A program made the translations under genes and the position numbers. Under the pieces are notes generated by a model that was not told where the DNA came from, ran no database searches, and saw only the letters and a list, made by a program, of their open reading frames with translations. A stretch of 64,000 nucleotides of DNA, taken from positions 62,001 through 126,000 of the forward strand of contig NZ_JAJISB010000003.1 of NCBI RefSeq assembly GCF_021245735.1, in the 5' to 3' direction. Below, piece after piece: positions 25,659 to 34,514 of the stretch; within the stretch, counting starts at the first letter, position 1; every line of letters starts with the position of its first letter. This DNA comes from Brevibacillus daliensis. GTDB lineage: Bacteria; Bacillota; Bacilli; Brevibacillales; Brevibacillaceae.

Positions 25659-25703
25659 ATTATACATATAAAACAATAACATTCAAACGTTTATTTGAAT
25701 GTT
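25659..25703 (-). promoter_or_regulatory. czcD promoter with ArsR/CzrA-like operator
   Basis: On the minus strand a TATAAT -10 box lies at 25664-25659. A perfect 10-bp inverted repeat, AACATTCAAA and TTTGAATGTT separated by 6 bp (25678-25703), covers the -35 region. TTCAA/TTGAA half-sites in an AT-rich palindrome are typical of metal-sensing ArsR-family repressors. No such repressor gene is in the window. The rest of the 25606-25924 gap shows no gene. Confidence 0.65.
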
Positions 25704-25924
25704 TGAATTAAAAATTTTTCTTGCCTATCTTATACCCATTTTCATCTGCATTTACTACATCTGATTTCGGGTCAGCTATTCTTCATTCTAAACCTGCCGA
25801 GAATACAATGCTATACACTGACGGATGACAAATCGTTTGCGAAAATAGGATTTCCCAGCTACTTTTTGTATACTTGAAGGAAAGGTACATGAAAAAAGAC
25901 AAATAATTGAAGGGAGGAATCCTG

Positions 25925-26785
25925 TTGAACGTTCTAGTGCTTGGAGCAAGCGGTTATGTAGGTTCAATGCTGTATTCTAAACTTATAACCAAAATGGAAT
26001 TTCGTGTCACAGGAACATGCTATAGGGAAGAGAGACCAGGATTACTAAAGGTGGATGTACGAAATGAGGAGAGCATTCGAGCTTGTTTACTTCAATCGAA
26101 TCCAGAAGTCTTGATCTGGGCTTTGATGAGTGGAGAAGAAGAGGAGAAGCTCATTATGGAAGGTTTACGTCATACATGTACACACCTACAAAAAGATGCA
26201 AAATTGATCTTCCTTTCAACAGATGGTGTTTTTTCAGAAGGAAAAGGCGGATACTCTGAACAGGATACTCCTAGCTTTTTTCTCTCTGAGAGCAATCTCA
26301 GCCGATATTCAAATGCCAAATTAAATGGGGAACGCTTTCTTCAGGAGAGTTGGCCCAATCATGTTATTATTAGAATTGGACCTGTATATGGGCAAAAAGT
26401 AGATGGCTCATGGGATAAGAGAATCAGCTCATTTCTTATGCACCAACAACAGCACAAAGTACTACCGGCAGCAACAAATATGTACCGTTCCTTTGTTCAT
26501 GTTGATGATGTCACAGATGCAATTGTGGAGTTATTACCACTATCATATCAAGGAATCATTCACCTAACCCCTGATCAGAAAGAGTCTCCTTATACTTTCT
26601 ACTCGAAAATGGCAGTTTTATTAGGAGAGAGATCTAATAATCTCGTTATAAAAGATTTAGAAGAAACAGAAGCCAGTAAGAATGGTGTTCCATTCGACAC
26701 TTCCTTACGCAGTATAGTTGCATCTACACTTCTAAGCAAAAAATGCAGGAATGTCGGAGAGGTACCCATTACGCTTCATAAATGA
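25925..26785 (+). CDS. NAD(P)-dependent SDR-family sugar epimerase/reductase (RfbD/RmlD-like)
   Basis: A 286-residue extended short-chain dehydrogenase. The N-terminus has the nucleotide-binding VLGASGYVGSML (GxxGxxG), residues about 85-100 hold the FLSTDGVFSEGKGGYSE segment, and the catalytic YxxxK is present as YSNAKLNGE. The layout is that of dTDP-4-dehydrorhamnose reductase-like proteins, but no other nucleotide-sugar genes are adjacent, so substrate and pathway are unknown. The start is TTG 25925, 7 bp after AGGGAGG; an upstream TTG at 25907 overlaps that site. It ends 16 bp before ecsA and may be co-transcribed. Confidence 0.75.
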   Translation: MNVLVLGASGYVGSMLYSKLITKMEFRVTGTCYREERPGLLKVDVRNEESIRACLLQSNPEVLIWALMSGEEEEKLIMEGLRHTCTHLQKDAKLIFLSTDGVFSEGKGGYSEQDTPSFFLSESNLSRYSNAKLNGERFLQESWPNHVIIRIGPVYGQKVDGSWDKRISSFLMHQQQHKVLPAATNMYRSFVHVDDVTDAIVELLPLSYQGIIHLTPDQKESPYTFYSKMAVLLGERSNNLVIKDLEETEASKNGVPFDTSLRSIVASTLLSKKCRNVGEVPITLHK

Positions 26786-26801
26786 GAATGAGGAGAGAAA
26801 C

Positions 26802-27527
26802 ATGCTTACTATTGAACATGTAACAGGAGGTTATCCTCCAAGACTGGTCGTCACTAAAGATGTGTCCTTTCAGGTAGACCCAGGTAAAATCGTTGGGTTG
26901 ATTGGTTTAAATGGTGCAGGAAAAAGTACAATCATTAAACAAATTCTCGGGATCTTACGTCCGTTTTCAGGAGAGATTCGATTAAACGGTAAAACGCTTC
27001 AGCAAGACCCCGTTCAATTCCGTTCGCACCTTTCCTATATTCCAGAGGTTCCACAATTTTATCAGGAGCTAACGTTATGGGAGCACTTGCAATTTACCGC
27101 CTTAGCGTATGGTCTTACAACAGAAGAACTGGAATACAGAGGAAACGACCTATTGGAACGATTTAGAATGACCAAGAAAAAGAATGAGTTCCCATCAACC
27201 TTCTCCAAAGGAATGCAACAAAAGGTAATGATCCTTTGCGCCTTTTTGGTTGAACGCCCTTATCTAATCGTAGATGAACCGTTTGTTGGGCTAGATCCAT
27301 TGGCAATTGACGCACTGGTAGAGCTAATGAAAGAACGTAGAGAGGCAGGGACAGGAATCTTGGTCTCTACTCATATATTAACGATGGCTGAGAAGTATTG
27401 TGATGAGTTTATTCTGTTTCATGAGGGTATGATCAGATACAAAGGAAGTATGGAAGACATTCAAAAACAGAGTGGAAAAACAGGCGCCTCTCTTGAGGAC
27501 ATTTTTATCGGAGTGGTGAAGGAGTGA
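26802..27527 (+). CDS. ecsA: ABC transporter ATP-binding protein EcsA
   Basis: A 241-residue ABC ATPase with Walker A GLNGAGKST, signature FSKGMQQKV and Walker B YLIVDEPFVGLDPLA; Bacillus EcsA is of similar length. ATG 26802 follows GAGGAGAG; an in-frame extension back to 26751 would lie inside the previous gene. The stop overlaps the GTG of ecsB. In Bacillus the EcsAB complex affects protein secretion, competence and RasP-dependent intramembrane proteolysis; its transported substrate is not settled. Confidence 0.87.
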   Translation: MLTIEHVTGGYPPRLVVTKDVSFQVDPGKIVGLIGLNGAGKSTIIKQILGILRPFSGEIRLNGKTLQQDPVQFRSHLSYIPEVPQFYQELTLWEHLQFTALAYGLTTEELEYRGNDLLERFRMTKKKNEFPSTFSKGMQQKVMILCAFLVERPYLIVDEPFVGLDPLAIDALVELMKERREAGTGILVSTHILTMAEKYCDEFILFHEGMIRYKGSMEDIQKQSGKTGASLEDIFIGVVKE

Positions 27528-28726
27528 GACAGGAACAATACTTTGGAGAACTATATAACAAACGAGTAAAACAAAATGGAAAAGAGGTTGTACGCTATCT
27601 GACACGCATTGGTAGCAACAGCGGACTTTACTATTTGTTTATCTTATTTCTCTATGCGTATATTCAAGGGACAACGTGGCTGAATCAATGGGTAACGAAC
27701 CAACAGCTTTTCTTAGCAGTAGTGGCAATTGTGCTAGCAATATTTGTGACAAAATCCCATATAAGAACTTTTTTTACTGACACGGATATCACGTTTTTAT
27801 TACCTGCCGAGCCGTACCTGCGAGGGTTTTTTACAAAGAGCATCCTATATAGCTTTGCTATTCATGCACTTCAGTCTGTCTTGCTCGTCATGTTTATTTA
27901 TCCACTTTTCTTGGCAAAAACAGAGAGTGTACCACTTTTCTTGTTAACTCTGTTTGCTGTGATCTTGTTGAAGGGGCTTCATCTCCTCTATCATTTTCAA
28001 TATCGTCAAGGCAGTATCTTCACGAACAGGTTTGTTCAAATTATCATTGCCTTTGCCTTGTTCATGAGTCTATTCTTTAAACCGATTCTTTTTCTCGTAT
28101 TGTTTGGGGTAACGAGCTATTTGATTATCATGAAAACAAGCTTGCTCATTCCTAGTTTTCACTGGAAAATACTAGTGGAAGAAGAGAAGAAAAGAAAGAG
28201 TGGGTTTATCTCTATCATTAATATATTTGTTGATGTTCCTAAGGAGCAAATAGTGGTTAGAAGACGAGCTTGGCTCGTGTCTCTATTTACGAAACATCCG
28301 TATGCTACCAAATCTCCGTTCTTTTACTTGTTTGGTCGTAGTTTAGTCAGACAGGGTGAGTTTTTCGGGATTTATATCAGATTGACGTTACTGATGTATA
28401 TCGCTATCTGCCTGACGACAAATATATATGTGGGTATTCTGATCGTACTTATCGGGCTACATCTTAGTGCAAATCAACTAGGTTATCATGTAAAAATAAA
28501 CAATTATCCGATGCTACTACGGACATATCCGGTTACCAATGAAGATGCCAAACTTGGGATTTCTCACGTATCTGTACTTATGTTAGGAATACAAATCCTA
28601 TTATTGATCGTTGTATCACCAATCGCTCAATTATCAGTCGTAGAGATCCTCCTGTTACAGGGTATAGGTATATGTTATCTCTTGTTTGTCAGCTTAAAGA
28701 TTGTTCCCAATAAAGTGATGCTGTAA
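27524..28726 (+). CDS. ecsB: ABC transporter permease EcsB
   Basis: A 400-residue membrane protein with about ten helices and basic cytoplasmic loops, starting at GTG overlapping the ecsA stop (GTGA). The N-terminal R-x-E-YFGELYNKRVKQNGKEVVRYLTRI segment and length match EcsB. The third gene of the Bacillus ecsABC operon (ecsC) is not here; the next gene is an unrelated peptidase 317 bp downstream. Confidence 0.85.
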   Translation: MRQEQYFGELYNKRVKQNGKEVVRYLTRIGSNSGLYYLFILFLYAYIQGTTWLNQWVTNQQLFLAVVAIVLAIFVTKSHIRTFFTDTDITFLLPAEPYLRGFFTKSILYSFAIHALQSVLLVMFIYPLFLAKTESVPLFLLTLFAVILLKGLHLLYHFQYRQGSIFTNRFVQIIIAFALFMSLFFKPILFLVLFGVTSYLIIMKTSLLIPSFHWKILVEEEKKRKSGFISIINIFVDVPKEQIVVRRRAWLVSLFTKHPYATKSPFFYLFGRSLVRQGEFFGIYIRLTLLMYIAICLTTNIYVGILIVLIGLHLSANQLGYHVKINNYPMLLRTYPVTNEDAKLGISHVSVLMLGIQILLLIVVSPIAQLSVVEILLLQGIGICYLLFVSLKIVPNKVML

Positions 28727-29043
28727 CTAGAGCTTTCACGCCCGGTTATAGAATAAACGTAGGGGATTGAAACATCCCATTTCGATCAAAATTAGTTGAA
28801 TTACAAAGAGAATATGGGGAAATTAAGGCTATTTGAAAGGAGATTTTGTCAATAAAATAATTTTGAAAAATAAACAAGGAAGGCTTCCTAACAGGTAGGA
28901 GGCCTTTCTTATATGAATGGGTCAACAGGGATGACCTTTAATAGACCTAAAATAAATGTGTGATATTTTAAGTAGTAATTTAAGTGAAAGTAGGTATAAT
29001 AAGTAATAATTAAATTTTTAGAATATTAGGAAATCGAGGTGGG
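28727..29043 (+). other. intergenic region: ecsB terminator and promoter of the peptide-salvage cluster
   Basis: The gap contains a hairpin at about 28879-28908 (AGGCTTCCT paired with AGGAGGCCT, loop AACAGGT) followed by a broken T-tract, probably ending ecsAB transcription. A TATAAT -10 box at 28995-29000 lies 44 bp before the next gene, with no convincing -35. Nothing else recognisable is present. Confidence 0.5.
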
Positions 29044-30489
29044 ATGATGTTAGAACTGACGCAAGCAAAGAATCCAGAGCAGGAAGATTCCTGGAAAATC
29101 CAGATAGATAAAATTGTAAGAAATCTTGAAAAAAAAGGCACTACCATTGGCATCTTGGCTAAATACCTCGATCGTAAAACTGAACAAGAGTACTTCTATT
29201 ATCATGATGCAGACAGATTATTTACTCCCGCTTCAAATACGAAGATCCTAACGGTACTATGTGCACTCCTGCAATTAGGAGAAGAATATCAATTCAAAAC
29301 TGAAATATCTTACTCGGGTATTCTTGAAGCGGATGGAACATTACAAGGAGATCTGTACATAAAAGGATATGGGGACCCATCTATTCATTCAGGTAAACCT
29401 CTACAAGTACATGATGGTGTATCCCTAGATCAAATCGTGAATGCTGTGAAACAGAAAAACATAAGAAGGATCAGCGGTAACATTATTGTAGATGATTCAT
29501 TTTTTGATCACGTCCGCCTTGGTGAAGGATGGGGATGGGATTATGAATCAGAATACTACAGTGCTCAAAACAGTGCCTTATCCATCAACAGAGGGGTCGT
29601 ACAAATAGAGTATCGTCCGGGAAAAGAAGTTGGAGAAGCGGTTGAGGTTATGCTGTCACCCCGGACGAAATATGTGCAGCTCATACCGGAAGCACAAACT
29701 GTTGCTTCCTCGGAACCCAATTCCTTTCACATTATAAGGGACCGTGCAAAAAATATTATACGGATAAAGGGGAATCTACCAATCGATGCCGAGGCTGGAT
29801 GTGAGCAGATAACAGTTGAAGAACCAGCGCTCTATCTAGGAACCCTTTTACTTGAAAAATTACTAGAAACAGGTATTGCTTTCTCCTCTGAATGTACGGT
29901 AAAAGCAGGGTGCGTCCAAGAGGCGAACATCTTGATCGAAGAGTGTACCTCCCCATCATTAAAAGAAATAGTTAAACATCTTAATAAAACTAGCGATAAC
30001 CTGTATGCAGAAATGTTACTCAAGACAATGGGTGCAAGGAAGAATGGGAAAGGAAGTGCAGACGCAGGTATCCAGGTGATTCGTAAGACACTGGATGATC
30101 TAGGGGTAAAAGGGCCATATGAACTGAAGGATGGCTCGGGTTTAACGAGATATAACAAGCTTTCACCCAAGCAAATTTCTATCGTGCTGGAAGAAATGAT
30201 AAAAAGAGAAGAATTTATCAGTTTTCTTCACTCACTCCCGATTTCAGGAGTAGATGGGACGTTGGAGAATCGGTTGAAGAATGAAGACACGATCCAATCA
30301 GTTCAGGCGAAAACTGGAACTCTTAATGCAGTTAGCAGTTTGTCTGGGTATGCAACCTCAGTTTCAGGAGAACGAATGATCTTTTCCATCATGATTAATG
30401 GGTACGTCGGAGATACAGATGATTTGAAGCCTATTGAAGACAAGATTGTCACACTTCTTGCCAGCTCAACTCTTCTAAGTGAACAATGA
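29044..30489 (+). CDS. peptidase S13 / D-Ala-D-Ala carboxypeptidase (PBP4, DacB family) without signal peptide
   Basis: A 481-residue low-molecular-mass PBP of family S13. All three active-site motifs are intact: SxxK as S64-N-T-K67, SxN as S317-D-N319 and KTG at 423-425. The inserted domain between SxxK and SxN (about 90-300) is typical of the family. Unusually, the N-terminus is hydrophilic and acidic, with no signal peptide or membrane anchor; no upstream in-frame extension supplies one. The ATG at 29044 follows GAGGTGGG. It lies 24 bp before a dipeptide importer operon. A cytoplasmic D,D-peptidase acting on imported murein peptides is a reasonable inference; the alternative is export by an unseen route. 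Confidence 0.85.
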   Translation: MMLELTQAKNPEQEDSWKIQIDKIVRNLEKKGTTIGILAKYLDRKTEQEYFYYHDADRLFTPASNTKILTVLCALLQLGEEYQFKTEISYSGILEADGTLQGDLYIKGYGDPSIHSGKPLQVHDGVSLDQIVNAVKQKNIRRISGNIIVDDSFFDHVRLGEGWGWDYESEYYSAQNSALSINRGVVQIEYRPGKEVGEAVEVMLSPRTKYVQLIPEAQTVASSEPNSFHIIRDRAKNIIRIKGNLPIDAEAGCEQITVEEPALYLGTLLLEKLLETGIAFSSECTVKAGCVQEANILIEECTSPSLKEIVKHLNKTSDNLYAEMLLKTMGARKNGKGSADAGIQVIRKTLDDLGVKGPYELKDGSGLTRYNKLSPKQISIVLEEMIKREEFISFLHSLPISGVDGTLENRLKNEDTIQSVQAKTGTLNAVSSLSGYATSVSGERMIFSIMINGYVGDTDDLKPIEDKIVTLLASSTLLSEQ

Positions 30490-30513
30490 TAAGTATGAAA
30501 AAGGAGGAGCGTT

Positions 30514-31440
30514 ATGGTTGGATACATTGTAAAACGGTTCTTCGCGAGTCTTTTAACAATGTTCGTTCTTATTACAATCACATTTTTCCTCATGCATTCC
30601 ATTCCTGGAGGTCCATTCAGTCCCGCTGAGGAGAGAAAAGTACCTGCCAGTGTCCTTCAAAAAATGGAGGAAAAATTCGGCTTACACGAACCTCTTCATG
30701 TTCAATATGTGAATTACTTGAAGAACCTGCTACAAGGTGATCTAGGCTTTTCTTTTAAACAATTGGATGTATCTGTTAACGAATTAATCGCACAGGGTTT
30801 TCCTATATCAGCAAAGGTGGGACTGATAGCCATTGGTCTTGCTCTCCTTATAGGAATTCTACTCGGTATTGTCTCAGCTATTAAACGTGGAAAATGGGCA
30901 GACTGGACAGCCATGATTTTTGCTACTATTGGAATTTCTATCCCTAATTTTGTCTTAACGGTTTTGTTGATGTTCTTCTTTTGTGTGATGTTTAAGCTAC
31001 TACCTACTTATGGTCTTACCAGTTGGAAACATTACATCCTACCCGTCATTGGACTCTCCTTTGGTCCGATTGCCTACATCGCTAGATTAATGAGGTCTAG
31101 TATGCTTGAAGTGATGAGGCAAGATTTTATCTTAACGGCGAGAGCCAAAGGTGTTCCGGAATACCGTGTTATCTTTAAACACGCATTAAAAAATGCCATT
31201 ATCCCGATTGTTACATATCTAGGTCCGCTAGTTGCGGCAATGTTAACCGGTAGCTTTATTGTTGAACGGGTCTTTTCTATTCCTGGAATCGGAAGAGATT
31301 TCGTAAGTGGAATCGGAGATCGTGATTATTCTGTCATTCTTGGTTTAACGGTCTTCTTTGGGGTTTTTATCATCGTGATGAATTTTATCGTTGACATTCT
31401 GTACGCGATTATTGACAAGCGCGTAAAAATTGAAGAGTAG
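30514..31440 (+). CDS. dppB: peptide ABC transporter permease (DppB/OppB family)
   Basis: A 308-residue permease with six helices, the first starting right after the N-terminus and a 60-residue external loop after helix 1 (typical of DppB/OppB). The EAA-like ATPase contact reads ARAKGVPEYRVIFKHALKNAIIPI. A strong AAAGGAGGAG ribosome site lies 24 bp after the S13 peptidase stop. It forms the translocation pore with the next gene. Confidence 0.9.
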   Translation: MVGYIVKRFFASLLTMFVLITITFFLMHSIPGGPFSPAEERKVPASVLQKMEEKFGLHEPLHVQYVNYLKNLLQGDLGFSFKQLDVSVNELIAQGFPISAKVGLIAIGLALLIGILLGIVSAIKRGKWADWTAMIFATIGISIPNFVLTVLLMFFFCVMFKLLPTYGLTSWKHYILPVIGLSFGPIAYIARLMRSSMLEVMRQDFILTARAKGVPEYRVIFKHALKNAIIPIVTYLGPLVAAMLTGSFIVERVFSIPGIGRDFVSGIGDRDYSVILGLTVFFGVFIIVMNFIVDILYAIIDKRVKIEE

Positions 31441-31451
31441 GTGATGACCTG

Positions 31452-32429
31452 ATGCATTCTGCGCTGAATAAGAATGGAGACATTGTAGTTCCTCGTGAAT
31501 CTAGCCTTGTGTGGCACGATATTCCGGATGAAGAGTTTGAAAAGTTGGATCAATCGGCAAAACAAAGCGAGGTAGTATTACGTAAGAGTAAATCATACTG
31601 GCAGGATGCCTGGTCCCGCTTTCGTAAAGATCCTTTGGCTATGGCAGGATTAGTCGTTATTGTCGTGATTACCTTAGCTGCCATTTTTGGACCAATATTC
31701 TCTTCCTACTCCTATGAGGATCAAAATATTGCGAATCAAAACCAATCCCCATCTCTAGAGCATTGGTTCGGTACTGACAAGTTTGGACGAGACATTTTTG
31801 TTCGTACTTTATATGGGGCAAGAATCAGTTTGACGATCGGTTTCGTGGCCGCAGGAATCAATCTGGTTATTGGAGTGATTTATGGCGGTATCTCTGGATA
31901 CTTCGGTGGAAAAATCGATATGATCATGATGCGTTTCGTTGATATTTTATATGGCGTTCCGGATTTATTGTATATCATTTTATTGATGATGTTTCTCGGA
32001 AACACCCTTGAGAGTATTCTTATTGCTTTATCGTTAACGTATTGGATAGGAACAGCGCGAATGGTTCGCTCCCAGGTAATCACACTCAAATTTCAGGAAT
32101 ATACCTTGGCTGCAAAGGCGATCGGCTCATCCAATTTACGAATTTTGTTTAAGCATTTGATTCCGAACAGTATGGGTCCTATTATTGTGACTGTTACTTT
32201 TTTGGTTCCTTCAGCAATATTTTCAGAAGCATTTCTTAGTTTTTTAGGTATTGGTATTCAGGTTCCTATGGCAAGCTGGGGAACTTTGGTGAACGATGCC
32301 ATCCCAAGTCTCTTTACACAGCCTTATCAAATGCTATTTCCAGCAATCGCTATAAGTATTACGATGTTTGCCCTTAATTTTATTGGTGATGGCTTACGAG
32401 ACGCGCTTGATCCAAGGCTAAAGAAATAA
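31452..32429 (+). CDS. dppC: peptide ABC transporter permease (DppC/OppC family)
   Basis: A 325-residue permease. An N-terminal soluble stretch of about 55 residues precedes helix 1; RFRKDPLAMAGLVVIV is the usual DppC entry, and WFGTDKFGRDIFVRTLYGARISL the family signature. The EAA loop is AKAIGSSNLRILFKHLIPNS. The gene starts 11 bp after dppB and its TAA overlaps a downstream ATG. Partner of DppB. Confidence 0.9.
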   Translation: MHSALNKNGDIVVPRESSLVWHDIPDEEFEKLDQSAKQSEVVLRKSKSYWQDAWSRFRKDPLAMAGLVVIVVITLAAIFGPIFSSYSYEDQNIANQNQSPSLEHWFGTDKFGRDIFVRTLYGARISLTIGFVAAGINLVIGVIYGGISGYFGGKIDMIMMRFVDILYGVPDLLYIILLMMFLGNTLESILIALSLTYWIGTARMVRSQVITLKFQEYTLAAKAIGSSNLRILFKHLIPNSMGPIIVTVTFLVPSAIFSEAFLSFLGIGIQVPMASWGTLVNDAIPSLFTQPYQMLFPAIAISITMFALNFIGDGLRDALDPRLKK

Positions 32430-32443
32430 TGGGAGATGATCAT

Positions 32444-33442
32444 ATGCATTTACTCCAGGTACAAAATCTTCGTACAACATTTCGTATCGATGCCGGACAG
32501 GTTCAGGCGGTGCGGGGCATCTCCTTCTATGTAAAGAAAGGAGAGTCACTTGGAATAGTCGGCGAGTCGGGATCGGGAAAAAGTGTGTCTATGCTCTCAA
32601 TCATGAAACTGTTACCACAAAACGCGGAATTGCAAGCGGACCATGTCCAGTTTAATGGGCAAGACCTTAATCAAATTGACCAAAAAGAAATGAGAAAAAT
32701 GTTGGGTAGCGAGATTGGAATGATTTTTCAAGATCCAATGTCCTCGCTGAATCCTTTGTTAACGATTGGGGATCAAATCGTTGAACCTATACGAATCCAT
32801 CAAAAAATAAGTAAAGAAGCAGCACGTAAAAAAGCAATTGATATTCTGCGGATTGTGGAAATACCCAGCCCAGAAAAAAGATTAAAGCAATATCCTCATG
32901 AATTTTCCGGTGGGATGAGGCAACGGGTCATGATCGCAATCGCCATTTCTTGTAATCCAAAGCTACTGATAGCAGATGAACCAACGACTGCACTGGATGT
33001 GACAATTCAGGCGCAAATCCTTGATTTAATGCATGATTTGAAGAATAAAATGCAGACGTCGATTGTGATGATTACACATGATCTGGGTGTGATTGCAAAT
33101 ATGTGTAATCGAGTCCTTGTGATGTATGGTGGAACGATAGTGGAGGAAGGGACGATACGTGAAATTTTTTATCAACCCAAACATCCTTATACATGGGGTT
33201 TAATCAAATCGATCCCTACAGTCTCAACTGGTAAAAGAGAGAAATTAATCCCAATTCCAGGAAGTCCACCAGATTTGATCGCTCCACCTAAAGGATGTCC
33301 ATTTACTGCCCGATGCGAGTATGCAATGAAAATATGTGAAAAGATACCCCCACAGCAGATTACATTATCCGAGACCCATCGTGCAGCCTGTTGGTTGATG
33401 CATCCTAAGGCATCAGGAGTGGCGAAGGAGGTAACCGTCTAA
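32444..33442 (+). CDS. dppD: peptide ABC transporter ATP-binding protein (DppD/OppD family)
   Basis: A 332-residue ATPase: Walker A GESGSGKSV, signature FSGGMRQRV, Walker B LLIADEPTTALDVT, and a C-terminal oligopeptide-transporter extension with cysteines in CPFTARC...C...AACW that in this family can hold an Fe-S cluster. ATG 32444 lies 8 bp after GGGAG; the ATG 15 bp earlier overlaps the dppC stop and that ribosome site. It pairs with the next ATPase. Confidence 0.9.
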   Translation: MHLLQVQNLRTTFRIDAGQVQAVRGISFYVKKGESLGIVGESGSGKSVSMLSIMKLLPQNAELQADHVQFNGQDLNQIDQKEMRKMLGSEIGMIFQDPMSSLNPLLTIGDQIVEPIRIHQKISKEAARKKAIDILRIVEIPSPEKRLKQYPHEFSGGMRQRVMIAIAISCNPKLLIADEPTTALDVTIQAQILDLMHDLKNKMQTSIVMITHDLGVIANMCNRVLVMYGGTIVEEGTIREIFYQPKHPYTWGLIKSIPTVSTGKREKLIPIPGSPPDLIAPPKGCPFTARCEYAMKICEKIPPQQITLSETHRAACWLMHPKASGVAKEVTV

Positions 33443-34428
33443 TGGTAGCCTCTAAAGAGAAATTGCTTGAAGTACGCCACTTGAAAAAGCATTTTGAAAT
33501 GAAAAAAGGTTTATTTGCAAGCAGTAAAAGCGTTCTAAAAGCAGTGGATGATATTAGTTTCAGCATTAACAAGGGAGAAACTTTCGGGTTAGTTGGAGAA
33601 TCTGGATGCGGAAAGACAACAGTAGGAAGAACGATTTTGAAGCTGTACGAACCAACGTCAGGTCAAATTTTGTATAAGGATACTCCAATTGAAGGCCTAC
33701 TTCATAAGGAAATGCTACCATACCGCAAAAAAATGCAAATGATTTTTCAGGACCCGTACGCTTCCCTTGATCCACGAATGACAGTGGGAGAAATTATTGC
33801 TGATCCCTTAATCGTTCATAGCATGTATTCGGGTAAAGAACGGATGGATCGTGTGAAAGAGTTGATTGAACTGGTTGGGTTGCAACGAGATCATTTGAAT
33901 CGGTATCCGCATGAATTTTCAGGCGGTCAACGCCAACGAATTGGAATAGCGAGGGCACTAGCAGTAGAACCAGAATTTCTTATCTGTGATGAGCCTATAT
34001 CTGCACTTGATGTATCGATTCAGGCCCAAGTCGTCAACATGCTTGAGGAGTTACAAGAAAAGTTCGGTCTTACGTATTTGTTCGTTTCCCATGACTTGTC
34101 AATGGTGAGACACATGTCCCATAAAGTGGGCGTGATGTATTTAGGAAGCCTGGTTGAATATTCGGAAGTAGATGAACTATATACCAACATGCAACATCCT
34201 TATACACAAGCATTACTATCTGCCTTACCAATTGCTGATCCTGACCGTGCCGAACAGTCAGAAAGAATACACCTGCAAGGCGACGTTCCTAGTCCGATTA
34301 ATCCGCCTAGTGGATGTGCTTTTCGCACACGGTGTAAATTTGCCATGCAGGTATGTAGTGAAGAGAAGCCTTTACTACGGGACATTGGTAATTCTCACAT
34401 GGTAGCTTGTCACCTGTCCAACCAATGA
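33442..34428 (+). CDS. dppF: peptide ABC transporter ATP-binding protein (DppF/OppF family)
   Basis: A 328-residue ATPase with Walker A GESGCGKTT, signature FSGGQRQRI, Walker B FLICDEPISALDVS, and the same four-cysteine C-terminal extension (CAFRTRCKFAMQVC...C). The ATG overlaps the dppD stop with a GGAGG site just inside it. Together DppD and DppF energise peptide import. Confidence 0.9.
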   Translation: MVASKEKLLEVRHLKKHFEMKKGLFASSKSVLKAVDDISFSINKGETFGLVGESGCGKTTVGRTILKLYEPTSGQILYKDTPIEGLLHKEMLPYRKKMQMIFQDPYASLDPRMTVGEIIADPLIVHSMYSGKERMDRVKELIELVGLQRDHLNRYPHEFSGGQRQRIGIARALAVEPEFLICDEPISALDVSIQAQVVNMLEELQEKFGLTYLFVSHDLSMVRHMSHKVGVMYLGSLVEYSEVDELYTNMQHPYTQALLSALPIADPDRAEQSERIHLQGDVPSPINPPSGCAFRTRCKFAMQVCSEEKPLLRDIGNSHMVACHLSNQ

Positions 34429-34514
34429 GTAGCCTTGTATTCTTCAATCATTTTCGTTATGAAAGCTGGCACTTATGAGCGGCTTCATATAAATGAGAAA
34501 ACGGGGGAGAGATT

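Noticed and set aside
28765-28795. GGGAT...ATCCC hairpin after ecsB
   Set aside because: Five-base stem without a T-tract; the hairpin near 28879 is the better terminator.
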